This document shows, piece by piece, positions 10,078 to 22,118 of a stretch of DNA of 64,000 nucleotides; positions within the stretch are counted from its first letter, which is position 1; the number at the start of each line of letters is the position of its first letter. The position numbers and the translations under genes are program-made. The notes under the pieces are model-generated. The model saw only the letters and a list, made by a program, of their open reading frames with translations. It searched no databases and had not been told where the DNA came from. Source of the DNA: Mesorhabditis belari (Eukaryota; Nematoda; Chromadorea; Rhabditida; Rhabditidae); contig CAUEEP010000725.1 of assembly GCA_958450365.1 (NCBI GenBank), positions 768,501 through 832,500 of the forward strand, read 5' to 3'.

Positions 10078-12763
10078 ATGAGAAGGTGGGTTCAATTTTC
10101 GAGAATCAATAGAATTTTGATTTTGCTAAAAAAGCTCTAAAACTTTGGGGAATTATGGCGATAAGTTTTTTTGGAGAATTTGACAAATATCTGAATTACT
10201 ACCAAAGTACTAAGTGTTATATGTAAAAAAATAAAGGCCTTAATCTTCGCATCATTTTTCTACAAGGAACTTTTCGATTGGAAATATTGGGTTGGTGAAT
10301 TGAAAACTGCCGGACTGCTGGACTTTGAACTAAAATTTAGTCAACATAAAACCATCAATTGATTCCAAATAATTTCCATTATTATTGACGAATTCTGCCC
10401 ATTTTACAGGCAATTTGCGGATTTCTCTTTCGTAGTAGGATTTTGGTTTGTGTATGAGACAAGTGTGAGACTCAAAAATGGAGGACTGGAGATGTCAGCT
10501 GCCAGCCCAGTTTGAGCACTTTCTTCAAAAGAAACCCATTTTGGTGTCAATAGAAAAGTTGTAGAGAATCAAAAATTAGGCTTATAGCCAAATTTCCAAA
10601 AGGATACACTTAGTAGTTTCGCTTAAAATGCAAGTTTTGTGAAAGTTTGGCATTTCTTTTGTGTAAATGTGGCATTTCTTGAAAACCAGTCTTTGAATCG
10701 CTCTGAAAATTTGGATATAAGCTTGATTTTTGATTCTCTACAACTTTTCCATTGACACCAAGATGGCTTTCTTTTGAAGAAAGTCCTCAAACTGTCACAT
10801 CTGACAATAGCCCGCAGTTTTCAATTCACCAACCCAATATATAGGGTAGCGTAGAATTACCCGCACAAAGTAAACACCGATTTCCAATCGCGTCTTAAAG
10901 AAAGATGACATAAAAGCATCCAATTTTGATTTCTTAAACATTTATCAAACAATAAAATGACTTTTTCTCAGAAAGATTTCCCTTAACGCAGGCTTGAAGA
11001 CGTTTTGGGAAAGCATCATTAGAGAAAATACGTTATATGCTTTATTCAGTTGAATAGCTCTTGAATGTGCTTTCCTGAGCTTTCCTCTTTCCGACGATCC
11101 CCCACTTTTAACACATAATATTTTCATTTCGAAAGAAATTCCTTTAATCAAACTTGTGATATTTTACTTTAAAAGTATGATTCAACAAAAAAAAATAAGC
11201 TTATAGAGAAAAATCTTCTTGCCAAATAGATACGAAAAAGCTTAATTTCCCTTTTTTTTGCAGAGTTTCCAAATGAACGCAGAAATCAGCCCGAATTTTG
11301 GCTATGAAAGTTTGAAAAAAAGTTTTCTATTGCTATTAAATGATATTAAATGTTATTTTCTTATGTTATCAAGAAAGCTTTTAAACAATTTTTTATTAAG
11401 ATAAGTGTCAAAAATGGCAGATCGCCGGAGAGAAACCGACTTGAGCTCATTCAAGAGCTTGTAAAATGAGTTGTACAATTCCAATCGGGAAACTTTTAAT
11501 AGATAAATATAGCCAGGATTAAGGGCTTTATTTTTCTATATAACACTCTTGATACTTTGGCAATAAGTCAGGCGTTTGTCAGCAAGTTTTCTAAAAAAAA
11601 GGTTGCGATAATCATAGGAAAATCATAAAAGATTATAGAAGACTTAGAATAATGTACATTACTAGTATACAATTTTTGGTGAATGCTTTGACTCCTATAA
11701 ACGTTCTACCTTTGCAACTGATTGAGTATAAGCTGAAATCTTTTCAGCTACTATTTAATTTATTTTCAGTTGGATTTTGATCACATTGTGCTTGACGGTT
11801 ATTTGTGCACAGCAGCAATCGATGCAATCAATGCAAAATCCTTCTTCAATGCCTCAACAACAGCAAGCTGGGGGTAGATTTGAAAATACTGCAAAACTTG
11901 AGCAAAACGGTTTTAAGACAGCTTTACGACAGCTTTAAGACCGCTTTAAGAGCTTTAAGACAGCTTTAAGACAGCTTGAAGAGCTTTAAGACCAGCTTTA
12001 AGACAGTTTTAAGACAGTTTTAACAGCTTTAAGAGAGCTTTAAGACAGCTGTAAGACCAGCTTTAAGAGCTTTAAGACAGCTTTAAGACAGCTTTAACAG
12101 CTTTAAGAGAGCTTTAAGAGAGCTTTAAGACCAGCTTTAAGAGCTTTAAGACAGCTTTAAGCCTGAATATCTTTTAAATTGTTTGGTTAAAAGATATTCA
12201 ATCTTTAGTCTGGAATGCTGTAGTGAAATTGGTCACTCGGTCAGTCATTTGGCATTTGTAAACGTGTAGAATCTTTTAATTAAAACTAATTTATTCAATT
12301 GCATTCACTCTGCGATAGGATAGAGACAATTGATTCGAACTCTAGGATTTGCCAATTCAAATTACAAAAAGGAGTCTTAAAAAGTTCAAAGCTTTGCTTA
12401 GGTCAAGGTGGACAAGGCTGCTCAACTTGCCAGCCCGGTTATTTGCCCGATTATCAAGGGGACAAGTACACGAATCAGACGAGAATTCAGGTAAATAGAG
12501 GCTATTAATAAAGACTATAAAATTTGCAGCTAAACCATTTTTAACCGTTCAATTTCTGTCACTTTCAGGAGACTCAAGCATTGAACAAGAAATTCTTTGA
12601 CACAATCGGTGGCCCACCTTCTCCACCCCCACAAACGCCAGCTCAACAAGGAATGGGTGGAACAAGTGGCCAAGGACAAATTGGATACAATCCAAGCAAT
12701 ACTCAGCCACAACAATCACAACAAATGCGATCACCAATGCGCGCAAGACGATTTGTAAAGTGA
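10078..12763 (+). CDS. Secreted Gln/Gly/Pro-rich protein, 131 aa
   Basis: Four exons, 10078-10085, 11770-11873, 12402-12490 and 12569-12763 (TGA), close in phase to 131 residues. The 8-nt first exon gives M-R plus two bases. Joined to exon 2 it makes a clear signal peptide (MRSWILITLCLTVICA), cleaved near AQQ. The mature protein is Gln/Met-rich (QQQSMQSMQNPSS), then has a CSTC motif (CxxC) in QGCSTCQPGYLPDYQ, then a Pro/Gln-rich tail (GGPPSPPPQTPAQQ) with a basic end (RARRFVK). Donors are GTGGGT, GTAGAT and GTAAAT; acceptors are TTTTCAG, TGCTTAG and CTTTCAG. Intron 1 holds a long hairpin MITE and intron 2 a minisatellite. It is convergent with the Gly/Ala gene, 225 bp between stops. I recognise no family. 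The tiny first exon is the least certain part. Confidence 0.75.
10286..10841. mobile_element. Hairpin MITE with ATTGGGTTGGTGAATTGAAAAC ends
   Basis: Left end tattgggttggtgaattgaa and right end ttcaattcaccaacccaata are inverted and bounded by TA. Inner arms share gttgtagagaatcaaaaat and its complement. It lies in intron 1 of the 10078-12763 gene. Confidence 0.8.
11885..12170 (+). repeat. Minisatellite, agctttaagac units
   Basis: Irregular tandem copies of an 11-bp core (agctttaagac), interspersed with variants (agctttaagag, agttttaagac). It is intronic in the 131-aa protein gene. Confidence 0.85.
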
Positions 12764-12988
12764 TGACGAAGCGAAATGAAAGAATGAACAGATTTTTAGA
12801 CATAAATTTTACAAAAAGTATGTTTACATAAAGTTTTTACGCTTAAAATGCATTTGATTCTAAAAGCTTTTTATTAGTATTGCTTTACAAGTAATACTGA
12901 ACTTTTTTTACAATGACATTCACAAGTTAGACTACTCTGTTTTGAGTTTTCTGTTGAAGCTGTCATTGATGCTTTGAAACTTTTATTA

Positions 12989-14917
12989 TTATCCAATCGG
13001 ACCACCAAGCGGTCCACCACCCAGATTCACGGTTGTTGTCTTTCTTGTTGTCTGCTGTAAGGAAACAAATTCCCTGAATAGACCTTCGATCGCGCCACCG
13101 CTCAGCCCAGGCCCAAGTGCTCCACCTGCTGCTTTGCCAAGGCCTCCAGCAATACCTGAAAGCAAAATGTTCGATTTATAACTATTCTATTTATAATTGT
13201 TTATTCTAATTGTGTTGAGTCATTCCATACCTGTAGCCGCTCCAGTCAGACCACCGAGTGCTCCTCTGGCAGCTCCGGCGACTCCTCCAGCAAGTCCAGC
13301 AGCTTCACCGACCAATCCGGCGGCCGTTCCGACAGCTCCTCCGGCAAGCCCAGCAGCTCCTCCAGTTAGTCCTCCAGCTATTCCAGGGGCAGCTCCAAAA
13401 GCTCCTCCGGCGGCTCCGGTCAATCCACCGGCCAATCCAGCCGTGGCTCCAACAGCTCCTCCAGCGAGTCCAGCAGCTCCACCAGCCAATCCGGCAGCTG
13501 TTCCGACAGCTCCTCCGGCGGCTCCGGCCAATCCACCGGCCAATCCAGCCGTGGCTCCAATAGCTCCTCCAGCGAGTCCAGCAGCTCCACCAGCAAGTCC
13601 GGCAGCGGCTCCAATAGCTCCTCCAGCGGCTCCAGCAAGTCCACCAGCAATTCCACTAACTGCTCCAACAGCTCCTCCAGCGAGTCCAGCAGCTCCACCA
13701 GCAAGTCCGGCAGCGGCTCCCACAGCTCCTCCCGCGGCTCCAGCAAGTCCACCAGCAATTCCACTAACTGCTCCAGCAGCTCCTCCAGCGAGTCCAGCAG
13801 TTCCTTCAGCTAGCCCAGCCGCAGCTCCCATAGCTCCACCAGCTGCTCCAGCAAGTCCACCCGCAATACCCGTAGCGGCTCCGGTCAATCCATCAAGTCC
13901 CCCAGCCAATTCAGATGTTGCTCCAAGCGCACCACCAGCGGCTCTAGTCAAACCACCGGCGACTCCTGTAGCCGCTCCAGTCAGGCCTCCGAGAGCTCCA
14001 GTAAGTCCTGGAATCGTTATCGGACATTTGATACTCGCCCCCACCCCTTTTCCCATTAGCAATCTAACTTTGAGCTCAAATTTCTTGGCGTTAGGCTGAC
14101 CAATTTAAATATTCTTGGTATCATTGGATGCGCCAACTCTTTCTCTGTCGATTGGTATAAAAACTATTTATGTTGGACATCCCAACGCCAAGCTCTTTGA
14201 GCTGAAAGTTAGCTTGCCAATGGCAAAAGGGGCGGGGCCATTGTGGGACCTTTTATATGCGCCCCGCCCTTTTTGTTTAGAAATCCAACTTTGAACTCGA
14301 ATTTCTTGATGTTAGGTCGTTCAACTTAAATACTTTTTGTACTAATCGATAGAGAAAGACTTGGCGCATCTAATGATACAAAGAATATTTGAATTGAACA
14401 GCCCAACACCAAGAAATTTGAGCTCAAAGTTGGATTGCTAGGAAAATAGGCGGGGCGGGTGTCAAACCAACAGTCTCTGAAATTGATGTCTTATCAAAGT
14501 CTAGAGTCATATTTAAGTATCTCCTAATCCCAAATCGAATTTTTTAGCTCTCACTCTTCGCTCACATTCACAGGATCACCAAATTCTTCTAGTCTAACAG
14601 TAAATTTTATCGATTTTAGATCTAGTTGCTAGATCTATGTCCAGTTAGTGTCAGAGACTAAAGACAAGTTTATTAGTGGCTAACTGGAGGGTTTTTTTGA
14701 GGCCTAGTACTGTATCTTTTCCTAGCAAACGGTCAGGCTCTACTTTCTTGAATAGTTATAATATATGACATTAGAAAACAAACCTCCCAATTGTCTCCTG
14801 GCTCTGATCACTTGGAATTCACTAAATACAAGTTTTGGTAAAGTAATTTTCTGTTTACCTGCAACTGGTAAGGACCAGTGAAGTGAAAAGTAACACGATT
14901 GCCTTCATTGCAATCAT
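12989..14917 (-). CDS. Secreted Gly/Ala-repeat protein with RARR processing site, 346 aa
   Basis: Four exons on the minus strand, 14917-14859, 14821-14784, 14007-13231 and 13155-12989 (TAA), close in phase to 346 aa. Residues 1-19 are a signal peptide (MIAMKAIVLLFTSLVLTSC). Residues 26-29 are RARR, a furin/kex2-like dibasic site, so the mature chain would start at QLGGLTG. About 260 residues then repeat GLAGGAAGLAGGAVG-type blocks with almost no charge. The C-terminus breaks the pattern (GAIEGLFREFVSLQQTTRK) and ends in GGGPLGGPIG. Intron 1 is only 37 bp; intron 2 (776 bp) is filled by hairpin repeats. Long open frames on the opposite strand come from the high-GC repeat. Composition suggests an extracellular structural or silk/eggshell/cuticle-like protein; this is inference from composition only. 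The apparent start at 14062 in the same frame lies inside a repeat and is rejected. Confidence 0.85.
14017..14465. repeat. GC-rich-ended hairpin repeat, cluster 2 (intron 2 of the Gly/Ala gene)
   Basis: Inverted copies with ttttcccattagcaatctaa and gccaatggcaaaaggggcg ends and the inner gatagagaaagacttggcgc. It is homologous to 2765-3350 and 28013-28940. Confidence 0.8.
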
Positions 14918-16542
14918 TGCTTTGATTTGAATTGCTTTATTTTTACGTTTCCTCAAAGAAATTTGGTCATCCAGTGAAATCTCATAAAACGCTAACATTC
15001 ACACACTCGAGAATTCAGCGATCCAGAATTCAACGATTTATTTGTCCACTATTAAAAAACGATGTGAATGTTTGATCTGTCCAGTTTTAGAGTGAAAAAT
15101 ACTTTAAATTCTAGCATTCAGTCCCATTAAAGTAAGCAAAATAAAAGGTATGATCTGAAAAATTGACTATCTTCAGCTTCAGCTCTTTTTAGCATCGTTG
15201 AAGAAAATTTTAAGTCTTACAATATCTTTAAAATCTCAGCCTAACAAAGTTTTTTTTGTTAAACAGAAACTTCGCTGTCCCAACCTTGTTATTAGTAAGA
15301 AATAGGTTGTTTTTTACATTTTGATAAAGAAAGTAGAGGCTGACCGTTTGCTAGGAATAGATACAGTACTAATAAACTTGTCTAATAAAATGTCTAATAA
15401 ATCGGCCACTAATAAACTTGTCTTTAGTCTCTGACACTAACTGGACATAGATCTAGCAACTAGATCTAAAATGGATAAAATTCACTGCTAGACTAGAATA
15501 AGTTGGTGATCCTGTGAATAGGAGCGAAGAGTGAGAGCTAAAAAAATTGAATTTGGGATTAGGAGATACTTAAACGCTGTCCGCTGTTCGCTTCGCTGTC
15601 CCAACCTTGTTATTAGTAAGAAATAGGTGCTAAAAAAGATCCTTAAATTGGTAAAGCCAGCGAAAGATACATTTCGTCTATTTCCCGTCTATTTTCTATT
15701 TCCATATTTCGTCAACTTCCCATTGTTTCCTGATTTTAAGTGGGCTCACACACTCGTGAATTCATCGCCCAACAAAGATTTGTTTGTAGATGTTTGAGCT
15801 CAAAAATTTTGATATTTCAATTCAAATATCTCAAAAATTTCAAAATTGACAAAACAAAACAAAACAAAGCTGACAAATTGAGAAAACTCCGCTGACTCAA
15901 ATACTCTTCGTATCTATTAGATTTGTGAATACAGGGTGTTCAAGAAGTGCCTTGCCTAGCTCTAGAGCCTTGCCTAGCTCTAGAGCCTTGCCTAGCTCTA
16001 GAGCCTTGCCTAGCTCTAGAGCCTTGCCCAGCTCCAGAGCCTTGCCCAGCTCTAGAGCCTTGCCTAGCTCTAGAGCCTTGCCTAGCTCTAGAGCCTTGCC
16101 TAGCTCTAGAGCCTTGCCTAGCTCTAGAGCCTTGCCTAGCTCTAGAGCCTTGCCTAGCTCTAGAGCATTGCCTAGCTCTAGAGCAGTGCCGTTAACCAAC
16201 CCCTCCCCCACAAAACTCTTTTGATAGAATTTACTGCTTATTTTCAACACTTTACTTCGATACTTTACTCAGAAACTCCAAATTAGCAATTCTATAGAGC
16301 TTCAGATCTCCAAAATTCCAAAAACAAAAATCTATATTTGTAATTTATAGTGATCAAAAATTGTGAAACCTTTTTTGCAAAAAAATCACGAAAACCGGTT
16401 AGAACTTTTTGTATATTTTTAGGGGAAATCTCTCGAATTCGCCGTTTTAGGGGAAAAAATGAGAAACGACAAAAAAAAAGCGGATTGAAATTGACAAGAA
16501 AACATATAAGTAAAAGAAAAGTTTTCGAAAACGACAAAAATA
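14918..16542. other. Divergent intergenic region between the Gly/Ala gene and the 216-aa gene
   Basis: About 1.6 kb between two divergent starts. Two inverted segments share ctagatctatgtccagttag-type sequence (14620-14720 in the neighbouring intron, and 15395-15500). The 18-bp minisatellite lies at 15941-16190. No exon with convincing splice sites was found. Confidence 0.5.
15941..16190. repeat. 18-bp minisatellite (cttgcctagctctagagc), about 14 copies
   Basis: Near-perfect tandem array; the unit contains the palindrome gctctagagc. Because 18 is a multiple of 3 and the unit lacks stops, open frames appear on both strands (ALELGK-type on minus). I see no splice sites or start context, so it is treated as non-coding. 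Confidence 0.9.
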
Positions 16543-19500
16543 ATGAAAGTTTTGATTCTGATTTGCTCGTCGTTGGCGTTGTCAAATGGGTAAACTTTGG
16601 CTTTGGATTTGCAAAAGAAAATTTCTGATTCCAGGCAATTCCCGGATTTCTTTGGGAATTTCTTCAATCTGATGCAACAGGTTTGTTTGAGATTTCGAAT
16701 TTTTTTAGGTAAAAGGGGAATTTAAAATGTTAAAACTTGACTTCAACTAGCGGAAAACGCTCGACGAGACTTTGAGTTGAGATCTGGTTTGATTTACTGA
16801 AGTAAACTTACTTTACTGACTTACTAACTAGTAAAGCAAAATATCTTATCAAATTTAAAGCTAATTTAAATTAAATTCTAGCCAGCTAATGGCTTTTAAA
16901 TGATCGAAATTTCAAATTTACCCTTGAATTTGTAATTTAGCTTAAAACCTTGGCTTTGGCTTGACTTCATTTATATTGATGATTTGAAATTTACGAGAAA
17001 TCAAATGAAAAATAATTGGCTTGGCTTTGGCTTGGCTTTGGCTTGGCTTTGGCTTGGCTTTGGCTTGGCTTTGGCTTGGCTTTGGCTTGGCTCTAGCTTG
17101 GCGTTGGGCTGAAAATTTGGCTCTTTAGCCAACCCTAGTGTTCTTGTATGAAGTGTATGAAGACATGGAAATGTGAGACATAAATTTTTCTTCAAAAAAA
17201 CCCAATAGCTCACCAGACCACAATTACAGATAAAGGTAAAAGCTCTAAACTTTCTCATTCTTTCAATCCCAATTCAAGCTTTTGATATCAGCTTTAGAAT
17301 GGATTTGTAACAAAAACATTTGTCGGTCCTTTTTTGCCGTTAGCAATTTAAGGCTTTTCTTGTTTTTCTCAGCACCAATCCTTTACTTTTATCTATTTTG
17401 ACTATCATTCAATGCAGAATAAAATTTCGCGTCGAATGATACCAAAACTAACTTAAAATGTAACCTCCATGCAAAGTTATGAGGCAAAAGGTTAAGTCCC
17501 GCCCATAATGGACCGGGTTTAGGTTTTTAGCCAACAACTTTCCATGGATATTATATTTTGAGTTGATTTTGGTATCATTCGACGCGAAATTTTATTCTGC
17601 ATCAAATGATGAACAAAATAGACAAAAATCAAAGTGTTGGTGCTGAGAAAAACACGAAAAACCTTTTATCAACGATAAAAAAGACCGACAGATGTTTTTC
17701 TTACAAGTTTACTGTAGAATATGCAAAATGCGGCGGCTTGGGGTCGAGCTTTCTCCGATGCGGCTCGTCAACATCCAAATGGAGGACCCTTTCAATTTGA
17801 GGGGCCGGGCGGAGTCCCAATGAAGGGTTTCATCAAAGGAGTCTCGTTTGTCGTCACAAGTGCGCCACAAACTGGAGGCAAGTGAAGATTTTGGGTTTGT
17901 TAATCTTATGACAACTGATGCAAACAAACATTAAGCTATCAAGCTTTATAGGAAACTCTGAAGAGTCACACGATCAACCTCCAAGACCGATCCCAGCTCC
18001 AAGCGTTCCACTCGAGTCAACGAATCGACCAAACGTTGGCTCATTTGCTGCTGATATTGCTCCTTCGCAACAGGTTTGTTCTAAAGAAATGTCCTAAAGA
18101 TTTGAATCACTTGTGAATAATGAAAATAAAGAATTTGAAAAGTTTCAGGATGATTCAAGTATTGAAAACAACGCCGAGCCAAATTTGAAACAAAAAACGA
18201 CAGTGCTTGGTCCAATGAAATGCGTTGAGAAAATGGAGAATGGGGTAAAAAGAACTAAAAAAACTTTTTAAATCAGTAAATACTACAAAAGATCTTCTAT
18301 TTAGCGTTAAAAGTACTGTAAAATTCTAATAAAATCAAAGCAGGAGAAAAGTTTAAGATTAGATTGGTGTTTGTCTTTACAATTTTTTTCAAAACGCCAT
18401 GAAAAATAATGCCAGCAAAATTTCTATTTAAACTATTAAAAAGGTTATTTGTTTCTCTGCAAAATGGCTTTTGAGAAGTTCTTGGAAGTCGTTGTTTTTG
18501 TGGATTTTCAAAGGTGCAAAGGTCCGCACTGAAAGCTGCTTCAATGCTAAAGTCGACATTTGGACACTTTCTTCAATACAAATCTATTTTAGTGTAAAAG
18601 TAAAAAAGATAGAGCTTATTTGATTGCTTCATTCTTTAAAATTTGAAACCGATCCGTTCAACTATTTTCTTTAAAATAACAATTGAAAATTTTAGATTTT
18701 TAGCGAGTTATGGTGAGCTTTGAGCTCTCTAAAAGCTTTGAACTTTCTCTAAAGGCTTTTAGCTCTCTGAAAGCTTTGAGCTCTCTCTAAAAGCTTTGAG
18801 CTCTCTCTAAAGGCTTTGAGCTTTCCCTAAAGGCTTTGAGCCCAAAGGCTTTAGCTTCTCTAAAGGCTTGGCTTCTCTAAAGGCTTTGAGCTTTCTCTAA
18901 AAGCTTTGAGCTTTCTAAGTTGAGCTTTCTCTAAAAGCTTTGAGCTTTCTCTAAAAGCTTTGAGCTTTCTCTAAAAGCTTTGAGCTTTCTCTAAAAGCTT
19001 TGAGCTTTCTCTTTGAGCTTTCTCTCTTCTCTTTCTCTTTTGTAAAGAAATTATAGATCTTTTCTAAATAGTTTTGGTAATTTGGTACAAATTTTTGAAT
19101 AGTTTTGGTAAAATTTGGTAAAATTTGGTAAAATTTAGTAAAATTTGATAAAATTGGTTACAAATTTGGATACAAGATACAAAGAATTCTTTTCAATGAA
19201 AAGAAAAGTTAGGAAAAAATTGTAAAGACTTATGCACCAACCTAATGAGTCGGTAATATCAGGGTTATTCCAGAAAGCCAGATCAGTTTCAAAGCCAAAA
19301 TATCTGGCTAAGCAGGACAAAATCAGTTCAGACACTATTTTGAACCATTTTTCGTCTTTGAAAGCCAAAGAAGTCAGGGCTTTGGAGCTTGGCTTTGGAG
19401 CTTGGCTTTGGAGCTTGGCTTTGGCTTGTTCTGAAATTTCTAGGAATAACCCTGGTCAAGACACCGTAAAGTTACAGTACTCTGTCTGACTATAATAAAC

Positions 19501-20563
19501 TAGCTACTAAAAGTATCCAACCGATAAGGCTAAGCAGGCTAAGCACTATAGTCAGACAGAGTAACTTTACGGTGTTCTGACCAGGGTTATTCCCAGTTCA
19601 GACACTATTTTGAACCATTTTCTGTCTTGAAGTCAAGTTTTAATCGGCTGGAATACCTTCATCTGCATTTTGTAATGCTAAAAAATATTTGAAAGTCGAA
19701 AGTCTACAGAGGTTTCATTAGATCTTTTATGATAGATCAATTTCAATTAATTTGATTTGTATTTGATTTGTAAGAGACTTTTCTAAAGGCTCCAAGACTT
19801 GAATTCATCGAAAATTTCCAGGTTCGCGCCTTTGTCTGTCTACCGACTCAATAATCATTTTTCAATCTTGAACATTTACTAAAATAAATAGTTATTATTC
19901 GTTTAAAGAAATCGATAACAAAAAAAGTGTTAATAAATTGATGAAAATTGAGAAAAAAAATGAGATTTGAGACGAAGGATTTTTGGAAACGCCGGCTCGG
20001 TATCTAAATTATGAAATAAAAAAAGGATGATCGATTTTTTAACAGAAATTTATTTATTTTAAGATCTTACTGTGTCAACACTGCACTTTACTTACCGTAC
20101 TGTCTTACTGTACTTTACTTACTGTACTGTCTTACTGTACTGTCTTACTGTACTTTACTTACTGTACTTTACTTACTGTACTGTCTTACTGTACTTTAAC
20201 TAGCTCTAAATATGTATCAACAATCTTACTGTATCAACAATCCGGGTCCACATCCATCAATCGAGTCACACGCCCATTGATAACTTAGGTAGAGTCTCGT
20301 CGAGCTGAACTCGGCATTGCAAACCGCGTTGTTTGGTGTGTAACTGCAAATTTTACAGGTTTTATAGTTATGATTTTTTGCAGGCTTGTTCTAAAGAACT
20401 TTTCCCAGTCAAACCGACTAGAAAAGTTCATAAATCAAGAGATTCAAAAGGTCCTAATTTGCCAGAAACCAAGTTTCGCTTAGCTTATAAGAGAAAAACC
20501 CCAGCTCACCAACGCCGATTTTCAGACGCCCAAGAAGTTATAGAGGCGACTAATAGAAACTAA
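16543..20563 (+). CDS. Secreted protein with GC-AG intron, 216 aa
   Basis: Six exons, 16543-16589, 16635-16680, 17718-17877, 17952-18073, 18149-18244 and 20384-20563 (TAA), join in phase to 216 aa. Exon 1 is a signal peptide (MKVLILICSSLALSNG). It continues QFPDFFGNFFNLMQQNMQNA, then AAWGRAFSDAARQHPNGG, a Pro-rich segment (QPPRPIPAPSVPL), and a basic tail (KFRLAYKRKTPAHQRRF). The donor at 17878 is GCAAGT, the consensus of GC-AG introns; a GT alternative would run into TGA. Exon 5 can also read through its donor to a stop at 18271, giving a shorter form. The 2.1-kb last intron holds minisatellites and a MITE, so exon 6 is the least certain. No known domain is recognised. Confidence 0.7.
17014..17100. 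repeat. 12-bp tandem repeat ggctttggcttg
   Basis: About seven copies, intronic. Related ggctttgg arrays occur at 19378-19425 and 39365-39430. Confidence 0.85.
18735..19030. repeat. Minisatellite ctctaaaagctttgagcttt
   Basis: Irregular 18-20 bp units across about 300 bp, in the last intron of the 216-aa gene. Confidence 0.85.
19443..19592. mobile_element. Hairpin MITE with GGAATAACCCTGGTC ends
   Basis: Left arm ggaataaccctggtc...acaccgtaaagttac, right arm gtaactttacggtgt...gaccagggttattcc; inner ctctgtctgactata is inverted as well. A lone end (cagggttattcc) lies at 19259. Confidence 0.75.
20085..20200. repeat. Tandem repeat cttactgtact(gt/tta)
   Basis: Mixed 12-14 bp units (cttactgtactgt, cttactgtacttta), intronic. 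Confidence 0.8.
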
Positions 20564-20804
20564 GGTGATCAAATTGTCGCAAAAATTAGCTGCCCATACT
20601 TGAAAAGTTCGGTTTCAATACGGTTCCAATATAGTTCCAATACGGCTTCAATACGGCTCCAATACGGTTCCTATTTTGATCTAATTCGGTTCCACTACGG
20701 TTCCTATTTTGATAATCAGCTTAATAATCAGAAAAATTAGCGAAAATTAGCTTTATAGAAGTTTTCAACATCTCGGTTAAAAGGTTTTTTTCGTGTCGAT
20801 CCGG

Positions 20805-20890
20805 GATGGTCTCGTGGTCTAGAGGATAAGGCTCTTGGATACAAAGCCAGCCAGGCGTTCCTGACTCGGGTTCGAGCCCCGGTCGCGCAT
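20805..20890 (+). repeat. tRNA-like sequence (pseudo-tRNA or SINE head)
   Basis: A-box-like tggtctagaggataagg, then a long variable region and gggttcgagccccgg, a strong B box. The 5' and 3' ends do not form a seven-base acceptor stem, and the spacing is longer than a class I tRNA. It is probably a tRNA-derived repeat. Confidence 0.5.
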
Positions 20891-21289
20891 TCCTTTTTTA
20901 TTTTAACAAAACCAATACAAATATATTCTGTTCTTTTCATTTCCCTTTCTATATTTCGATAAATAAAGAAAGTTAATAACAAAAAAATAATCGAAAATAA
21001 GATTTTCTTCGTTTATATATTTTACCTACTCAAATTCGTAAAGAATTTCAGAATCCACAACTTTTAACATATTTAAATATGCTTAAATAAACTACTTTAA
21101 ATAAACTGCTTTAAATAAACTTTTTAGTTTCCATCTATGTCAGAGATTATTAAGAATTTCGTATTGGATTGTCCAGTTATGAATTTTGGGACAATTTCGT
21201 GTGTTATAAGTCAAAAAACTATCGGGAAAGCAAGTCTTGGTGGCTGTAAGAGCTGATTGGATGCGTACGGAGTATGATTAAAGTTACAC

Positions 21290-21371
21290 TACTGGACAAT
21301 GAAATATCATATATGAAAAAAGATCGTCACTTTCGCGCGTCTGTAACCCCCTTGTCTTTACCGTATTTCTA
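21290..21371. mobile_element. Left part of 220-bp TIR MITE
   Basis: It starts tactggacaatgaaatatca and continues through gtcactttcgcgcgtctgta to accgtatttcta, matching 1365-1445. It is cut at a TA where the next element (21372-22063) begins. Confidence 0.75.
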
Positions 21372-22063
21372 TTGGGTTGTCTAGTTATGAATGTGCGTTT
21401 TTACTATTTTGTAAATTTCTCAAGATATCCAACAGCTGTATTTGAGTGTTATATAGCATTCGAAAGCTGAAGATCTCCTCTACATTTTTGATATAAAAAG
21501 CTTTTGAATTTGTTCAGCTTTTGGGCAAATTGACTGCACAAAGGGAGAGATCGTTTTCGAAAAACCCATTCCAGTTTAGCTATTCCTCAAGTTTTATGGT
21601 GTAAAATAACCGCCCAGAAAAGAAAAGAAAAGTAAAGATGCTCTGAAATTGTAATATTTAAAAAAACTTGTATTGATATATCTATTGGCCAAACATCAAA
21701 CGGTTAACTCAATTTGAGCGGAGTCAAAACTTGATCCAAAGGCACCCTTCCATTTTGTAGAGAAAAGGAACCAAATTGTAGAGAAAAGGAACCGAATTGT
21801 AGAAAAAAGGAACCGAATTGTAGAGAAAAGGAACCAAATTGTAGAGAAAAGGTCTTGATCCAAAGGCACCCTTCCATTTTTTGGCCACCTCTTCTGTGCA
21901 GCCAATTTGCCCAAAAGCTGAACAAATTCAAAAGCTTTTTATATCAAAATGTAGAGGAGATCTTCAGCTTTCGAATGATATATAACACTCAAATACATCT
22001 GTTCGATATTTTGAGAAATTTACAAAATAGTAAAAAACGCGCATTCATAACTGGACAACCCAA
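21372..22063. mobile_element. Hairpin element with TTGGGTTGTCCAGTTATGAA ends, copy 1
   Basis: TIRs of about 180 bp (ttgggttgtctagttatgaa and ttcataactggacaacccaa) are bounded by TA. Internal 21-bp repeats (gtagagaaaaggaaccaaatt) occur five times at 21770-21855. Another copy is at 38628-39358. Confidence 0.8.
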
Positions 22064-22118
22064 TAGTTATCCAATCATTTGGCTAAGTTTGCAATGGCTA
22101 AGTCTCTATATAACTCAC